A stretch of 64,000 bases of DNA from Triops longicaudatus. Lineage: Eukaryota > Arthropoda > Branchiopoda > Notostraca > Triopsidae. The stretch is taken from NCBI GenBank assembly GCA_022885665.1, contig JAGQDJ010000629.1:1-64000 (forward strand), given 5' to 3'. The notes below the pieces were generated by a model, which was given only the letters and a program-made list of their open reading frames with translations, was not told where the DNA came from and ran no database searches. How positions within the stretch are numbered: position 1 is the stretch's first letter; every line of letters begins with the position of its first letter. This document shows, piece by piece, positions 47,601 to 62,600 of this stretch. Both the position numbers and the translations under genes were made by a program.

Positions 47601-50600
47601 AAAGTATAATTATTACTGCATACGCTATCTAGATTAGGTGTACAAGGTGGCTAACACTGGAGACACATGGAGAAAGGATAACAAATAAAATTAATAGAAC
47701 CCAAACCAAGCCTAAACACACTTTTAGGTGCATGTTATAGCAATTGCTTTAATTTACGGTACGGTATTATCACCTAGAATAATTGTAATTCACCAAAAGT
47801 ACATGAAGCAAATTATGGTCATAAAGGATCCAAAAATTACTTTTCGCTGCATCGAGTAAGCTGGTTTTACGTAATCGGGAGATAGCACTAATAGGAACTT
47901 TTCGTAACCAAGACTTCTAATTCTGTGCTCGTCATTTTTCTTGTGTGTCAAGCTCCCAACTAACGAAAAACAATATTTCTCTTCACAATCTGTAATCTTT
48001 AGCTGCTATACGAAGAAATACGACCGAATTCTGTTTACCCATTCCCTTTGCATAACAAGCATTTCTTTTCATTACTGTGAAACGCTGGTAAGATTTTCAA
48101 CGAGAATACTCTAATCGCTTTGGGAGCTTGAAACGCTCGAAAAGAAGTTTTAAAGCGTGTAATCTGGGGCTGTATTGGGATGCAATACGTTAAAAGACAG
48201 GCTTAGCTTTAAAAAAATATTAGTCGGTCGTCTTACACTCGTCTTGACGCTTTAGCAAAACATTTCCTAGACGTTAGCATTCGGTGGGAGCTCTTCCCCC
48301 CAAAAGCTTTATTGTCTGCTTTGTTGACCTCTCCTTTTTGTATTTCAGCTGGGGCATTAGAAGCCCAAACAATAGACTGTTGATCCAGCTCGTAGAGTAA
48401 GGATTCTCTTGTGCGTCTTTTTCAGCGGTGAGAGCTCCTCCCTTTCGCGAAAGACGATCGCTTTTGGCTCTTGTGTTTGAAAGCTCCGCACGTTTTTAGT
48501 ACATATCCATGCGAATGCGTGGGCGGGGTCCGTAAGCATTTAGAACGTGTCGCAGTACGGATATGAATAAAATCGTTTTTCTTCATTTCTCTCCGTTGCA
48601 CTACCTTACCCAATAAGCCCGGCTGTCCGTCTAATGCTGAACAAGCTGTGCGAGCATTTTATGGCAATGCTAACACTAAACAACATAGTACTATATAATT
48701 AATGTGCTTTAACTTTTCAGTGCAAGTGAAAGGGACCGAAAGTGGGCGGGAGTGGGTTACGGGCCTTTCCGGTGGTACTTGGCAGACCACGGTTCCGAAT
48801 AATAAGGATCATTTGCTAAAACATTGCCCCGTGACCTTTACGTTTGGCGATGGCCAAAAGAGACGCCGCCGACGACTCGGACCTGAGCTACGCCGTTCGA
48901 GCACAACTCCTCCGCCTCCAGCGAATCTGAATTTCCTTCCTGGTTTTGCAACTCACACAAAAGCACCAGCAGCTGACTACTGGCTCCTGGGACCCACACA
49001 CATTACCTCGTTTCCATGCCGGATCGATGAACATGTGGACCAGGTGACGTTCAGGTATACAACTACATGTATACACGAAACCTATTTGTCTGACAGGCCG
49101 CCCGTTTTTTTCTCCTCCCTCTGAAAGCTCCTCCCTATTTCTGCAGTTACTCTTCATTTAGTTCACTAAACAACTTCGAATGATGAATAGAAAAGCGACG
49201 GATACATTAACTTAACCATAGGGAACGTCGAAGAGTTCACGAGACTTTAGTCTAAAAAAATACATAAATAAAAGTACAGAGATAAAGTCCAGGAAAAAAA
49301 TAGTTTACAATAGCTTATGGAAAAAATACCACAAAGACCTGCTTTTTAAACCTTAACATTTATTATTGCTTCTTTTTTAGCAACTGCGATACTTAAATGT
49401 TCCTAGCATCTTTTTCTCTCGCTCAGTATCGATTCTTTAGCTGTCACGAACCCCCTGGGCTCGATTGTGTGTTGCAACATTGGAGTTCGCCTTGGGAACA
49501 ATGTTGGAAACCAGCGAAGATTTTTAGATATCCGTGGAGCCTATTGCTCGAAACTAGTTTTATAGATGCATGGCAAAGGGACTTTATATTTCCCCTCCGG
49601 CATCCCCGTATAATTCTAATTAGCTGCAATAACGAACACATCCCTTCTGCTTTGTTCCAAAATGATATTATGCCATTTATTTTCCAAAAATACTTATTGT
49701 GATATTTTTGTAGAATATTTTGGATCGACAACTCAGGAGAAATACGTGGGCGGAGATTCACTTTCCCTGTACTACGAGGTGAGTTCACTGTGGTGGAAAA
49801 CTTGGAGATGATGACGTGATGGGGAGACTAAATTTACCAGCGGACGATTGATTCTGACTCATGTTTAGATAAATTACTGCTGCATCAAGTCTCGTTGGCT
49901 TGGGAAGAAGAGAGAAACTAACATATATTTTATATTCACTGATTTGAGTGGTTGGGAAATTAGTCTTAATTAAAACAAAGTTCTCGGAACTTGTGGACAT
50001 AAAAATGCATAGACCTATTGAACTACTCTTATATGCGTAAAATTGAGACAGTTTTGGGAACTTGAATTTGCATGCAGCAACTGCTTTTAAGCCTTGCCAA
50101 CGTTACCTAACTTCAGAAGCCCGCGGGGTTCAGAATTTGAATAATATGAACATGACGTGTGCACCGTCTATAAAAGCAACGGCTTATGAAACCACTCCAC
50201 AGAGGCTCACATCTTTATGGACTGCTTTATGGAAAGAAAGGAACGTTTCATAAAGTATACTTTTCATTGCAGATTGCCACTTATTCCCGTTGCCCGGAAT
50301 ATCACACGTCCACAGTACGTATTTGTCCTTGTCTTCAAACTACCGTCGCTGCAACCTTTACATTCCGTTGCGTAACACCACGCTTATGGAAATGAGAAGT
50401 GACTTCCCGCACAGCTTGGAGTTCCAGTTAACCGAGTTGCAAGTGAAAAGCGGCACCAATTGCGACGAGAGAGCGCTACATGGTCTCACATTATTCCGAG
50501 CCGCTGAGTTGGACATGAGCGCAGATTATGGCAGTGTAATCCGGTACTTTACCGCAGGCAATACCTCGCATTCCCATCAGGTGTTGCTCCGTCATTACTG

Positions 50601-53600
50601 TGGTTCGTTAGCTAAGTATGGGCAAACGTCATTGGTGACGCGCACCTATGCCAATTGGACTCTGTTCACTGTCCATTTGAGTGCTCTTGAGGATGACAAA
50701 AGTGGTTTTAATATGTCGATTCTTCGCCTGGGTCCTTGTGACGCTTTTCTATGGACGCAACGAGCCGCTCGGTGGCAATTGGTTGCGCCCCGTAAGGTGC
50801 TCGACGACCAGAAGAAAAATAAGTGCCAATTTCAGATTCATTTACCTTTCGGGTACCAAGTGCAATTCAAAGTGCAATTACTGTGTGCTGATCACCTAAA
50901 TTGCACCAGCAGTAGTACTAGTCCTGACGTGGGGCAAAAGACAAGTGGTACTAGCCCTGCCGGGCTATTCTCTCCCAGTGGGAATTCGGTCAGTCTCCCC
51001 AGAACAATACCGAGCTCGGAACGTGAGAGCAATATTCCATGTACTTTGATGCAGTTACAGTTAGAAGACGCATCAGGCACGACAGTATCTTGTTTAAATT
51101 CTCTAGCTTTTGAGGCCGAATCTGCTGTGCAGCAATACGTATCCGATTCCAACGCTTTACGTGTCGTCCTCACACGAGACGAACACGATTACCCTTGGGA
51201 AGCTGTATGGATAGAATACAGCGCAATACCGGACGCATCTTTGACTAGCGATTGCGAGTACGGCTGGGTAAACGTGGCTCAGCAATGTATGCAACTCATT
51301 AACACACCTTTGGATTGGTCGGAAGCTGAACAAACATGTGTCTCCCACGGTGGTCACCTAGCTGCTATTACGGATCAATACCAGCAAGATATGGCTCACG
51401 ATATCATCATTAACAGGTACAAAAAGTCCGCGTCCAAGCCGATAGAAATAAACGACATTGTACCAGTACCAGGGAGATGAAGAGAATGTTTCCTTTGTAT
51501 TAATGACTCACTCCCCGAAAAAAGGGGGATTGGGGGGAATTCTCGTACTTTGCCTCCTAATAGCCCAAGAAGGATTACAGAGGAAGAAAGAACACTATAT
51601 TACCACGAATTCTTGTCCGAGTCAGGCAGAAGGAGGTGGCATAAAAACGATGTTTGCAAAGAAGGGAAGAGCGGACGTTTTTTGCTAGTTAGAAACGTTT
51701 CAGGAAACGCTTCACAGCCGAAAGCCATTAATGACAGTCTTAAAAAGACAAGGACAGGAGACAATTCTGGTTTGATGACATGATTCTTGGACCGTGTTTA
51801 AGCACTTAAGATTAGAAAAAGCCACGGATAAAATAGCACAAAACGAGTGCTAGACTGTTGATGCGTTTAAGTATAAACATTCTTTAAAATTCATCCAGCA
51901 ACTTGAAAGTAGTTTGAATCTCCTGCCTTTGTTGTCGATCAGGGAGTTAAGCGAACTAGAATCTTACGAAATATACTTATAAACCGTAAGTGCAATACAT
52001 AATAACACTTCGGAACCGAATTCGTGTCTTGAGTTGTGAATGAAAAGTTTTTCGAAGCGCCAGCATTGAATATTAGGAGATTTTCATTGACAATCAAAAG
52101 TGCTGAAACCCAACGCAGTATCTAGAATATCATGGGTAAATCGGTATTCGTCAATTGATTCATCTTATGTACAAGCACAAATAATTCGTTTTATTAGGAA
52201 AAGTGCTAATTTTTAACTAAAAAAACATTAAGAACACTAGTTGCAACAGAACAGTTCAGGGCGGCGATAATTTGCAACCGTTTTAAATTTTATTATAAAA
52301 TCGCAATGTATGGAATTTATTACTGGACATCACCTGCCTTTTTTTAGTTGAGGAGTACTTACCTTCTAAGCCTTTGAAAGAGGAGTACTTACTTTGTTGA
52401 GAATGCTTATTTTGTAGATAACAAAAGCACAGTTTTAGGCCAACGTTGTCTATGTAAGTAGTCGTTGTTATTTCGGTAGCTATTTCCTCAGTGCCAGACG
52501 AAAAGATTCCGTCTTGAAACGTTTTCGTAGCAAACCTAAACAAACATTTTCGGATGTTTGCTTACGACGAACGAGGTAAAACCGTTTTCTTTTCTTAAGC
52601 CTTTCTCTAAGTAACCTTGCAAAGAAGGTAAGGATACTCAAAAACCCAGTAACACAGTTATAACTGGAATCGTCAGGCATGATAGCACTCAGTAATGAAG
52701 ACCTGAATGACCGTCCTTCACATTTTTTGCCCTGTTTCCACTTAAAAAGCCACCTTTGCTGTAATTATAACGAGTTTCGAAACAAATCGGCAACCACGGT
52801 TATTACCAAGCGAGAACCGCATAATGTGTAACGTGATAGCGTCGTGTTGTTCGTTAACAAAAGTAAAAGTTTTTTCTTGTCCTGTTTTTCGTCACGCCAC
52901 AGTTAGTGTGTCGACTCTAAAGCTCCCGAAGACAAACCAAGCCGGAACGTTTATGAATGTGCTCCCTGGCCGCGGTCCTTAAAAGGGAAATTGCTGCCAT
53001 TTGTAACAAAGGCTCTCTCTTATCTCACCCCGAAGCTGATGTACAAGAATGATAGCCAGCCGGCCCGTGAGCTTTTAAGCAGCGCCGAGTCGACAGGTTA
53101 ATTAAATACGCCGCCTCGCACAACTTAGTTTAGCCACCTTACCAACTTGTATCTTTGACATTTTAAGCTTTGCCTTCCAACTAGTACAAATAATATTACA
53201 CAAAGGCTTCCCGGCTTAACAGCTATAGTCTCCAATTTTCCATGCAGCATCTACCCCGGAAGCTTTTGACACTCCATTACCAGACCTGTCACATTAATTC
53301 TACGCATTATTTCGTCAAAACGAACTCCCCCACACGCATAGCAACTGATCGTTATACTTTCCCCCATCATAACTTAAAAGACATCAGTAGCATTCACGCA
53401 GTTGATGGTCCAGTGATCTTTTGTTGTCCTTGCAAATATTGCCTTCATCACCATATTGGATCCTAATGACGGTTTCTCGCCGTCCCAGTCTGACCAAAGG
53501 CCAAACGGTTGAAAATGCGGGGAAGACAATGTCATTGAAGTTGAAGACGGTCATATTCAGATTCAGTCTTCCAAGGTATACTGGCATTGAATAATTACTT

Positions 53601-56600
53601 GAAAAGAAATTAGCAGTTTCGCATTAAAAAAGCTCTAAAACGTTAGAACGCGCAAAATCGAGCGCTTTTGTAATTGAAGCAACATGCTGACTCATTTTCA
53701 GCCAGAACTCCCTGCGTAATGTACTATAGAACTCGTTGCGTTGGCGCATCCTCTACCTTTAAGTCGCATTGTCTTTCCTACTGGGTAAATTACTCGTTCG
53801 AATTATTTATTCGAAGACAGTGTTTGATAGCTTTCAGGTCTCAGCTGGGAAAACACTTCAGCACTACGGCAAAAGTGCGCCGTGTTACAACATTTAAAGC
53901 TTTATAACCTTCAAGAAGCCTACTTTGATGTAGGACACAGGAAAAAAAAGAAGAAAGGAAGGGTAACAATGACAAACGCTTTATAACATGAGAAATAGTA
54001 GTTAGCGGCGTGTCATAAGACAACAATGCCAGCTTGCAGTGCTCCCAAGCCCTATATCTCCTGAATGAATGATTAGACCAGTTCCCACTTATTTCTTCTC
54101 ACTTAGGAACGGTCTGGCTGTTAGTTATTCATTTCACACCGTCTTGAAAAACCTATACATATTTTCTTATTTCCCCCCTCTCGTAGAATCTTCCCTTAAG
54201 GCAATAAAGCGATTCCCACGAGGCAAGAAATAACCATTTCTCCGCATGCAAGACACACATGATATGGTTTGTAAAGAAAAGTTTCCGTAGCAACGGTAAA
54301 GTGGAGGTCGCGAGAGTATGGAAGCTGGAATGTATGCGAAATTTTGTGCATATTTAACACGGTTCGTGGACTTTAAATTCCCTCGCCAGTGAGCTTCAGT
54401 ACTTCACACAAATAAATTTGGACGTTTGTGAAAGAGGCAATTAGTTACGGTTCAAAGAATCGTTTTCGTTTAACAAGAGAAATTCTATCTGAAATCCAAT
54501 AATTACAAAAAGTAAAACGGTATTTCAGTCTATGGCAAAACATATACTAAGTTGGGTTTTCTCTTGCTTATCATAAAGGTGTCTAATTTTTCTTTTCTTT
54601 GATATTTTTCTCCTAATAGCCTCTTTGGTGAGAACCAACAACTTATTTTTTTCGCACAAAGTTAGAAACTGGCGTGAATTCTAACCAAACATCAAAGCTT
54701 TGTTACCAAGTTTAGTAAGCAACAACGTAAACAACGAATGTGAAGCATTTTTGCGCAAGCGGTTCTTTATAACTTTATTAGGGCAAAAGCTTCAAGACGC
54801 CTTTAGATCTAGCATTTCAGAGAGCAGGATGAAAGAAATTTGCGACGCAAATTTCACGTGTGAACTCTAAAGAAATTCATGCTCGTTAAGTTTTTAGCGA
54901 TTTTTCTGACGTACAGCAGCTATGGTACTTTCCTAGTTTGACAGATGAACAGAAAAGATGCGGGAAATGCCAAACAGTTTTTCATCAGTGCCTGGAATTC
55001 CATGTAATGCCTTTTCATACAGCTTCGAAACATTATCGCTCACAGCAGATCTTGGCAGCTTTCATAAAGAAAGAACCGTTAACCGGGGTAATTCTGAACA
55101 CGTGGGGCAGTATTGAACAATTTACAGAAAACCGTAAGACACCGCTGCTCCTCAGCTACGCACTTTAACGCAACAAGTAAGGTGTCGCTCGATTAAGTGA
55201 TGAATAGGCTTTCTTAGGATTTCAAAACCAAGCTTTCGGCACATTTCCTCGTAAAAGTTGAAAGTTACGATAATTTTTGGCGCAAATTTAATCATTTCGA
55301 ATTGACACTACCAAAAGGCAACAAGAATAGTTAGTCTCCGTTTTTTTGTTAAAAAAGATGCTAGACAGACCAGTATTTGGCACCTAAATAAAGGTCTTGT
55401 AAATCAGAAATAAGATTAGTCTTTTAAGGTATCAAGAGGATAATTACTTACGCCGAAAGAACCTTTTTGTCTCCAGGCAAATTCGATGTTAAATTTACCC
55501 AGTAAACTTCAACCCTTTTCCTGAGTTATAGCTGACGGCTTTTACGAGACTGGCGAGCACCAGCATGCTAGACGAGCGCAGAGAGCTAAGGGGAAAAGTT
55601 AAGGCAGTAAACAAATCCCCTTAAAAGTCGAAAAGGTGGAGGACAGACAGGACTAAAGCAGTAGTTGAAACCGTAGGAAGTGCAACCATGTGCGAATAAA
55701 GAAAAGTAAGTTTTAAGGTCTTACCTCTTTTTCTGCCGATCTCTTTCCATTCAGGTTATTCCTAAAATAACCGAAGCCATTTTTTTTTAAGAAAACGGTT
55801 ACGCATGTTCAAGTGATCTTCAAACGCATGACAACTAACGTCAGAAGACACTTTCTGGCAAAATATTATCTTTGAACTTTTGTTGAATTATTTCTTATTG
55901 CTGTTTAAGTTTTATTCAGCGCTGGGTTACATTGACTACCAGCGTTGAAAATACAACACTCCAAAACTTACAATGAAATGGAAAGTCGAAAGTCTCATTC
56001 AATAGGATAATCTAAAGTTAGTCTTAAAGCTACTGAAGTTCTAACGCGAGATAATCATGACATGGATAATGCTTTTGGCCTGGTAAAAGAGAGTAGATTA
56101 CGCAATTCTTCTGTAATGGGCAAGAATATGTTTCTTTTCTAGTTACTGGTAGTCAAGTCAGTTGTGTTACTAGTCTCGGCCGTGCTCACTTTCAGGTTAT
56201 TGTAGTAGAAGGCGAAAGACCCATCAGGGAGAAAAATTATTAATTTGTAATGGTGTAAAACTGATTTACGGATGTAACTTTTGTAGAGTTGTTAGCTAGC
56301 GTCAGAACAGTACTTTGGCGTGCAAGGCTAAGAAACATGTCTCGACGTGAAACAATCTCACACAATTTTTTTTCTCACACCTTTCTTTTCAGTGCTCATT
56401 ATGATGTGAACGCCGGCTACTGGCTTGGAGGTACGGACCGTAGTCAAGAAACCGTGTTCGAGTGGACGAGCGGGCAAACTTGGACTTACTCACGTAAGAC
56501 TATGACTTCGATGTTTACGTACATCTCTTTTTAGTGAAGATCTCTTGGTCTGTTGGCAAACAAACCCAACGCAGACAAAGCGTTCGACTCCATTTCCACT

Positions 56601-59600
56601 AACACTTCAAAAACTGCTTGATTACCGTTTGCACAAAGCTTTTGTAACCACAGACGCAATAGTGTTTGTCGGGGAGAGAAAATCAAGTTGGATTTCGCAG
56701 GTTTTGCTGATGCTGATAGAAGCCCGCCAGTAAAATTGATCGACGTCTTCGCTATATGACAATGCTTTTATGCCCCTCCTCCGCCGAATAACCGAAAATT
56801 GAAACTCTTCAAAAAATTTTAGATTGGTTCCCGGGCTGGGAAAAATACCGGTTCTACAACGCTCAGCCAAGTGACGACGGAGACAGTGAAGGTCAAGATT
56901 GTTTGGAAATGAGACAAACGTTTCGGACTCCATACCGCGGCCATTACCTCACGACAAACAGCTTGTACTGGAATGATCGCAATTGCCAGGCTTTGAATTC
57001 GTTTCTGTGTCAAAAGCCGGTATTACGAAGTACGTAGCTGTATTATCTTTGCAACTTTTATCGGTGCATTAGTTTGCAGTGCAACTTATTAAGCTTGCAT
57101 GAAGGAATCTGAGCTTTGAATAAGTTGTGGACTAGCACTTGTGTGAGGAATTAGTTATGCGCTCAAGAATTCGCGATGGAGAGACAACAAATCACAGCAG
57201 GATGGAGATGAAAAGCAAATCGACATGTGATTCCCCAGGCTGGAGAAGGGAAGAGTATGAGAATGCAACAAAAGTTGAAATTTTGCATTACAAAAATAGA
57301 AGTCAGTAGGGCAGGGCGAAGATCAAAGGCTAAAAGTCAATGGCATGCTTTTGATCTAATTTCTGGGGATTGACTTTGTCATTTTTTTTTTACTTGTAGG
57401 CGGACCAGAGAAAAACACGAGCCTATTCTTTTGCAACATCACCTACGAGTTAACAAGACAACAACCAACGGTACAATTCCGCAGCCCCAGTTATCCTGAA
57501 AGCTACCCATCGAGCACCAGCTGCTTTGTTCAAATCGTAGCGCCATCTGGATACTTGATCGTCTACAACTTCCATCATTTCGACCTCGAGTACCACGAAC
57601 AGTAAGTTTAGCTAGTCAAAACTTCTCCAAGTGGTTAAGTACGCAAGCCCTGGCCTTCTCTTTAAGACGCCACTTTTTCTAGCAAAACTAGTAGCGTCCC
57701 TTATTAAATATTCATGGACCTCTCCTTCTGGGCTCAGTAGCTTACTGTCTGGGAGTTGGTTGATTGATTCCGCAAAGAGCGTGTTATCAATCTCCAGACT
57801 CACCCGCTTCGTCAAATTAGTTGAGAGTATTTTTGTGTCCTGCTTCGGTTGCGACCCGGAACTGCGCAGTAACAGTATTGGTACCGAAAGTTTCTGGTTT
57901 GCAAACACGTGCAGGAAATCACTAATGCTAGACACTGCAATACTACTTAATTTATTGTATCATTATGCCTTGGTTGAATGAACTATAAGCACGAAATTGG
58001 TACAGTATTTGAACTTTGCAACGACGGGCTAATGGTTTGTAACAGTTTTGCATTCGAACACTTTAACTGACCCGTATTTGCGAGAAACGTTTGCTTTTCA
58101 AAGAAGATTTGGAGACTCACAAGCACTAAACAGCGCTGTACTCACGATGCATAGAAATCTTAACAATGTAATGGCGCAGTTTCAGTTGCGCACGTAAACA
58201 TAACTAAATCAATCCAGGAAATCCCGTGGGAATTAAAATGACTGCGCTTAACTTCGATGGAAAAGCTAACTACCCTCATTTGATTTCTTCACAATGGCCA
58301 GTGCATGGCACAAATGTGCTGTCACGTTATTCCCTTCAATTTACGAAAATCAGGATCTTAACATACTCAGCATTTTCAGTAACAATGTAACACAACGCAC
58401 AACTTTAAAAATACAGTAGCGTCTAGCTATATAACGAATACTTTTATAACGAACGTTCAGCTACAGTAGACGAATTTTGCGGTCCCAAGAAATGTTGATA
58501 AAGTGGTGCTTCGCACAATGAGCCTATTCCGTTCCTGGACGGCGTTTGCTGTAAGAAGCGTTCATTGTAAAAGACGCAATTTCGCAAAAGCTTGTATGGA
58601 AATCGACGTATTCTGTTCCAGAGCTCTGTTTAAGTCTCAAAAAGTCGCGTATGAAGCGTGAAAATCTGGGAAAATGTTTTAAGAATGTATAATTAATTTA
58701 GATGGAATTTGTTTCATTAGGCAAGTTATTTTAATTTAGTCGCATTATGATAACCTCCAGAAGAATCACCTTAAGGCCCCGGTATTCTACATAGCTTTCG
58801 GATTTTTCTCTTAAAATAAAGATAGGGACGTCGCTTCCTCCGTGGAGGGAAAGTTTGTTAATGTAACTAACAGCAGAGGGCAAATGAAGTCAAATAGAAA
58901 CTCGGAATAAAGGTACATCCCAATATAGTTAAGCAAAACCTTAAACTTTCATATACGATATTAAAAAAGTACCTGACCAATTTCGTTTTCTTTATATGTA
59001 ATGAAATTAGACACATCCCAATATAGTTAAGCAAAACCTGAAACTTTCATATACGATATTAAAAAAGTACCTGACCAATTTCGTTTTCTTTATATGTAAA
59101 GAAATTAGACCATTTTTCCTTAAAAATAAAGAAGTAACAAACATTCAACCGTACTTTACGAATTTAATAAAAGCTTTTAGAGAAAACCTCAAACGTGTGC
59201 ACTAGATAACTTCAAAAGCAGTGTTACTGTCAAAACAGCTTCTTTGATTTTCAAAACATTTTCACAGCAAGATGTCTGAAAATTCCCCGTATTATTTTCA
59301 CATTAGGAGTCTGTGTATATCGATGCCTTAAATGTAAAATTTTCAAGTCAGAATTAAAAGGAGAACTTTGAGTCAGGTGAGGTCAAATCGCACGGTTTTG
59401 TCAAATCAGGTCATAAGCAATTCCAAATACATCTTATACTCGTGTTACGCATCATTACTTTGTTCGCAGTGAAAACTTGTTTAGAGAGAAATACGAAAGG
59501 TAGGAGAGATAATTTTAGTCTACTTTGTCTAGATAAAGTTGCAAGCTATATTACTCCTAGGTCATGTTTTTAGGCCTCCAATATCTCTTTAGCAAGTGCG

Positions 59601-62600
59601 TTTTGGAATGTTTCTTAACGATGAGTAAACATTCACATGTCTCATAATATAATAAATAATATTAAGATCGAAAACTGGTCGAAATTTCATCCTCATTTGA
59701 CTTCAATTTGAGTGCAATTCACGAATCTACTTCACATTAATCCAGCTGTGCTTGGATGTGTGCTTTGCACAAAATAAAGCTTTGCTTTCAACAGTGAAAT
59801 GGAAGCTGTCCCTTCTCCATGGATAGGCGCTAGATGGAATTTGATCGTTCATTGCTTCGAGATCCCTGTGGGAGTGTCTGCTATATTCTTAACCTAATTC
59901 CATAATGAATAATTATATTTTTTTTTATCCATTTCGCCAATCAACTGAACAGAAGAACAAGGCAATGTTCTGAATTTTTACTCTCCTCCCCAGAGATTAG
60001 ATTAAAAGTCTACATGGCAAAAAAAAAGTGCTCCGTGATCACAGAGTAGTATTCCTTAAAGCGTTTGGAGAAATGCCGTTTTTTTCAAATTTCATTCACG
60101 GGTAATCAATAGTTATATGAATAACGCCATTTTGTGTTATAATGCAAGCACTAACTCTTTCTTCGTTTTCGTCAAAGGTACGGCAAAGATTTATTTGTAA
60201 TATTTCTCTTATCAGCCCACATTTGCATAAACACCTCTTACTATCAACACCTCCAACTTAGCAGTAACAAACTGCAAAGCTGTGTGAAATCTAGGCAAAT
60301 CTTTACGAAATATCTTGCACAAAATATTGTAGCGAAAGCGTAATTCTAAGCTACAGAATTTGAGGTGGGCTGACAACGTAATGTGTTACACAGCTGTGCA
60401 GTAATTCAAGCGAAGTATTTAGCCCTTGCAACAAAAATAAAATTAGAGTGACAAGCATAAGTTCCGTAAATGGTTCACGCTGTTGGGTGTCCTTTCATAA
60501 AGAAGGACAAATGGGTGCCTAGATAAGGAAACTGTGCGGCAAAGCTGCAATTTCCACTGCTGTAGCAAACCTTCAAGCTTATACCACAAAAGAAAAGCTG
60601 TATTTAAGGGTATAACAAAACTTCCCTAATATTTCATTCTGTTTGCCAGACCTGTTAAAAAAATGCGTCTCGCGACTTTCTAGAAATGCCTCGACAGGTG
60701 CTACCTACTCGTTAAAGATGAAATGAGAAAGGAGCGACGCTATTTCGAGCGGAAATTTTACCACCAAAGGTTTTAACCCCCTTCAGTGTAAAGAAAAAAC
60801 ACGCTTGCAGCTGGGAGTTAACAAGCTTATGTATAATGAAAAGTATATCAAATGAACTACACGTAATTAATTTAATTTTGAGTCTCAATTTTGTTTTAGA
60901 TTTTAAAAAATGCACAAAAACTTGTGATACGCGAGAAAAACGAACGGGATATTTAGGTCAGTGCACGAAAGCTTGAACACTTTTCTTGGCATTTGACTCA
61001 CCAAGACAGCTAGAAGTTCCTAGCGAGGCTCAAGCTGTTGTGCAGCAATACCCATTTGTCACGAACAATATAACCCGACTTGATCGATCTGGCCCTTTCC
61101 ACACCAAACCAACCAATTCTTTGAGGAAATTCACATCTTTTAGGGTTGTTACGGCTCTTCTGACCTTTTCTCCAAGAATAACGCAACTACTTGACCTTTT
61201 CTAACTGGCTTTCCACCTCACGCGAGCGTTAACTCTTCCCTCTCCTTTTAGCTTATTATTCAATTCCGTCCCGACTAATGTTCCTAAAGAGAAGATTGCA
61301 TTTGACCGGTATCGCGTTTGCCACTCCATAAAAGCTTTCAGCACTCGAAGCGTGATGTCGAAGTTGCTTCAGGCTGTTTTCGGAACGTTCACAGAAGGGG
61401 TTCGGAAGTACTTTTTTTTACACACGTAGTTATTGACAGTAATTCTTGGCACAATATCATCTATAGGATGTCGTTTTCGCACGTTTTTGAGCAATGTATT
61501 GATAATTCTATTTTTTTTTCTCAGGTGTAACTACGATTACGTTGAGTTCTGGGAAGCAAAAGACAAAGCCGAAGAACTAGAACCTGTTCTTCGACGTTGC
61601 GGCAATTGGAACGCGCGGCTGAAATTACTTCGGCACCAAAGTCGGTCCAATCGCTCTGAACTGCGCTTCAAATCGGATGATTCATACGTGGCTTCAGGTT
61701 ACGAGGTGACTGCTACAATTGAACGAGGTAGACGACACGTTTCACACGTAAACAGATCAATATTCCTTAAATTCCCTGTGTCATTTTTGGGTTTACACCT
61801 TGACCAGACTTTATTTACTATACTGATGTTTAAAACATCGGACAGAAAGTCTCGCATTACTAAAAGTTATTGATTTTTCTGTGCAACTCTTCTAGCAACT
61901 TTTTCGTGCTCGGATCCACGCCATCACATTTTCAACAACTCATGCTACTTGATCATCACTTACCCTGAAGTGACGTACCAAACAGCTCGAGATGTTTGCC
62001 AAGGATTCCAGGTACATACACAAACACTGTCTCCCTTCAAGCATACTATACATCTTTAAGAGATATATCTGCCTTTCTACCTTCCTGCAACCTTTAACTT
62101 CTATGTTCCAACAGGCTGATTTGGCTCAATTCAACACTCCAGAAGAGGGCAATTTCCTCACTTCCAAGATCATGCTTGAGGAATTTAACGCCACTCCCTT
62201 TTATTGGATCAGTATCTCCCAGTTTGCCACGCCAGCACCAGGTGAGGAAACGCTCTAAATTCAATTTACTGCGCTCAGTTAAAGCCTATTTTTCTTTTAC
62301 ACCTGACTTGGTCCATGAAAAAAAAGAAAAGAAATCAAGAAGTTAGTGTGGCAATACGAGGGTGAATAAAGAAGCGAAGGAGGCAATTTATGTATATTAG
62401 TGAATAAAGTAAGACTCTTTGACTCGGAACTTTTCGCGATCAATTCTTCAGAGGATTTTCCGAGTAGTTTTTACTCTGTTCACTGACGATGTGAACATAT
62501 GACGGCGCATAGTTAAGATTCAATGTGACTACTAAAAAACTTTTTTTGTGTGTATGTGTGTGTGTGAAGAATTTTCACGTTTTCTTCATAGAGAAACGTA

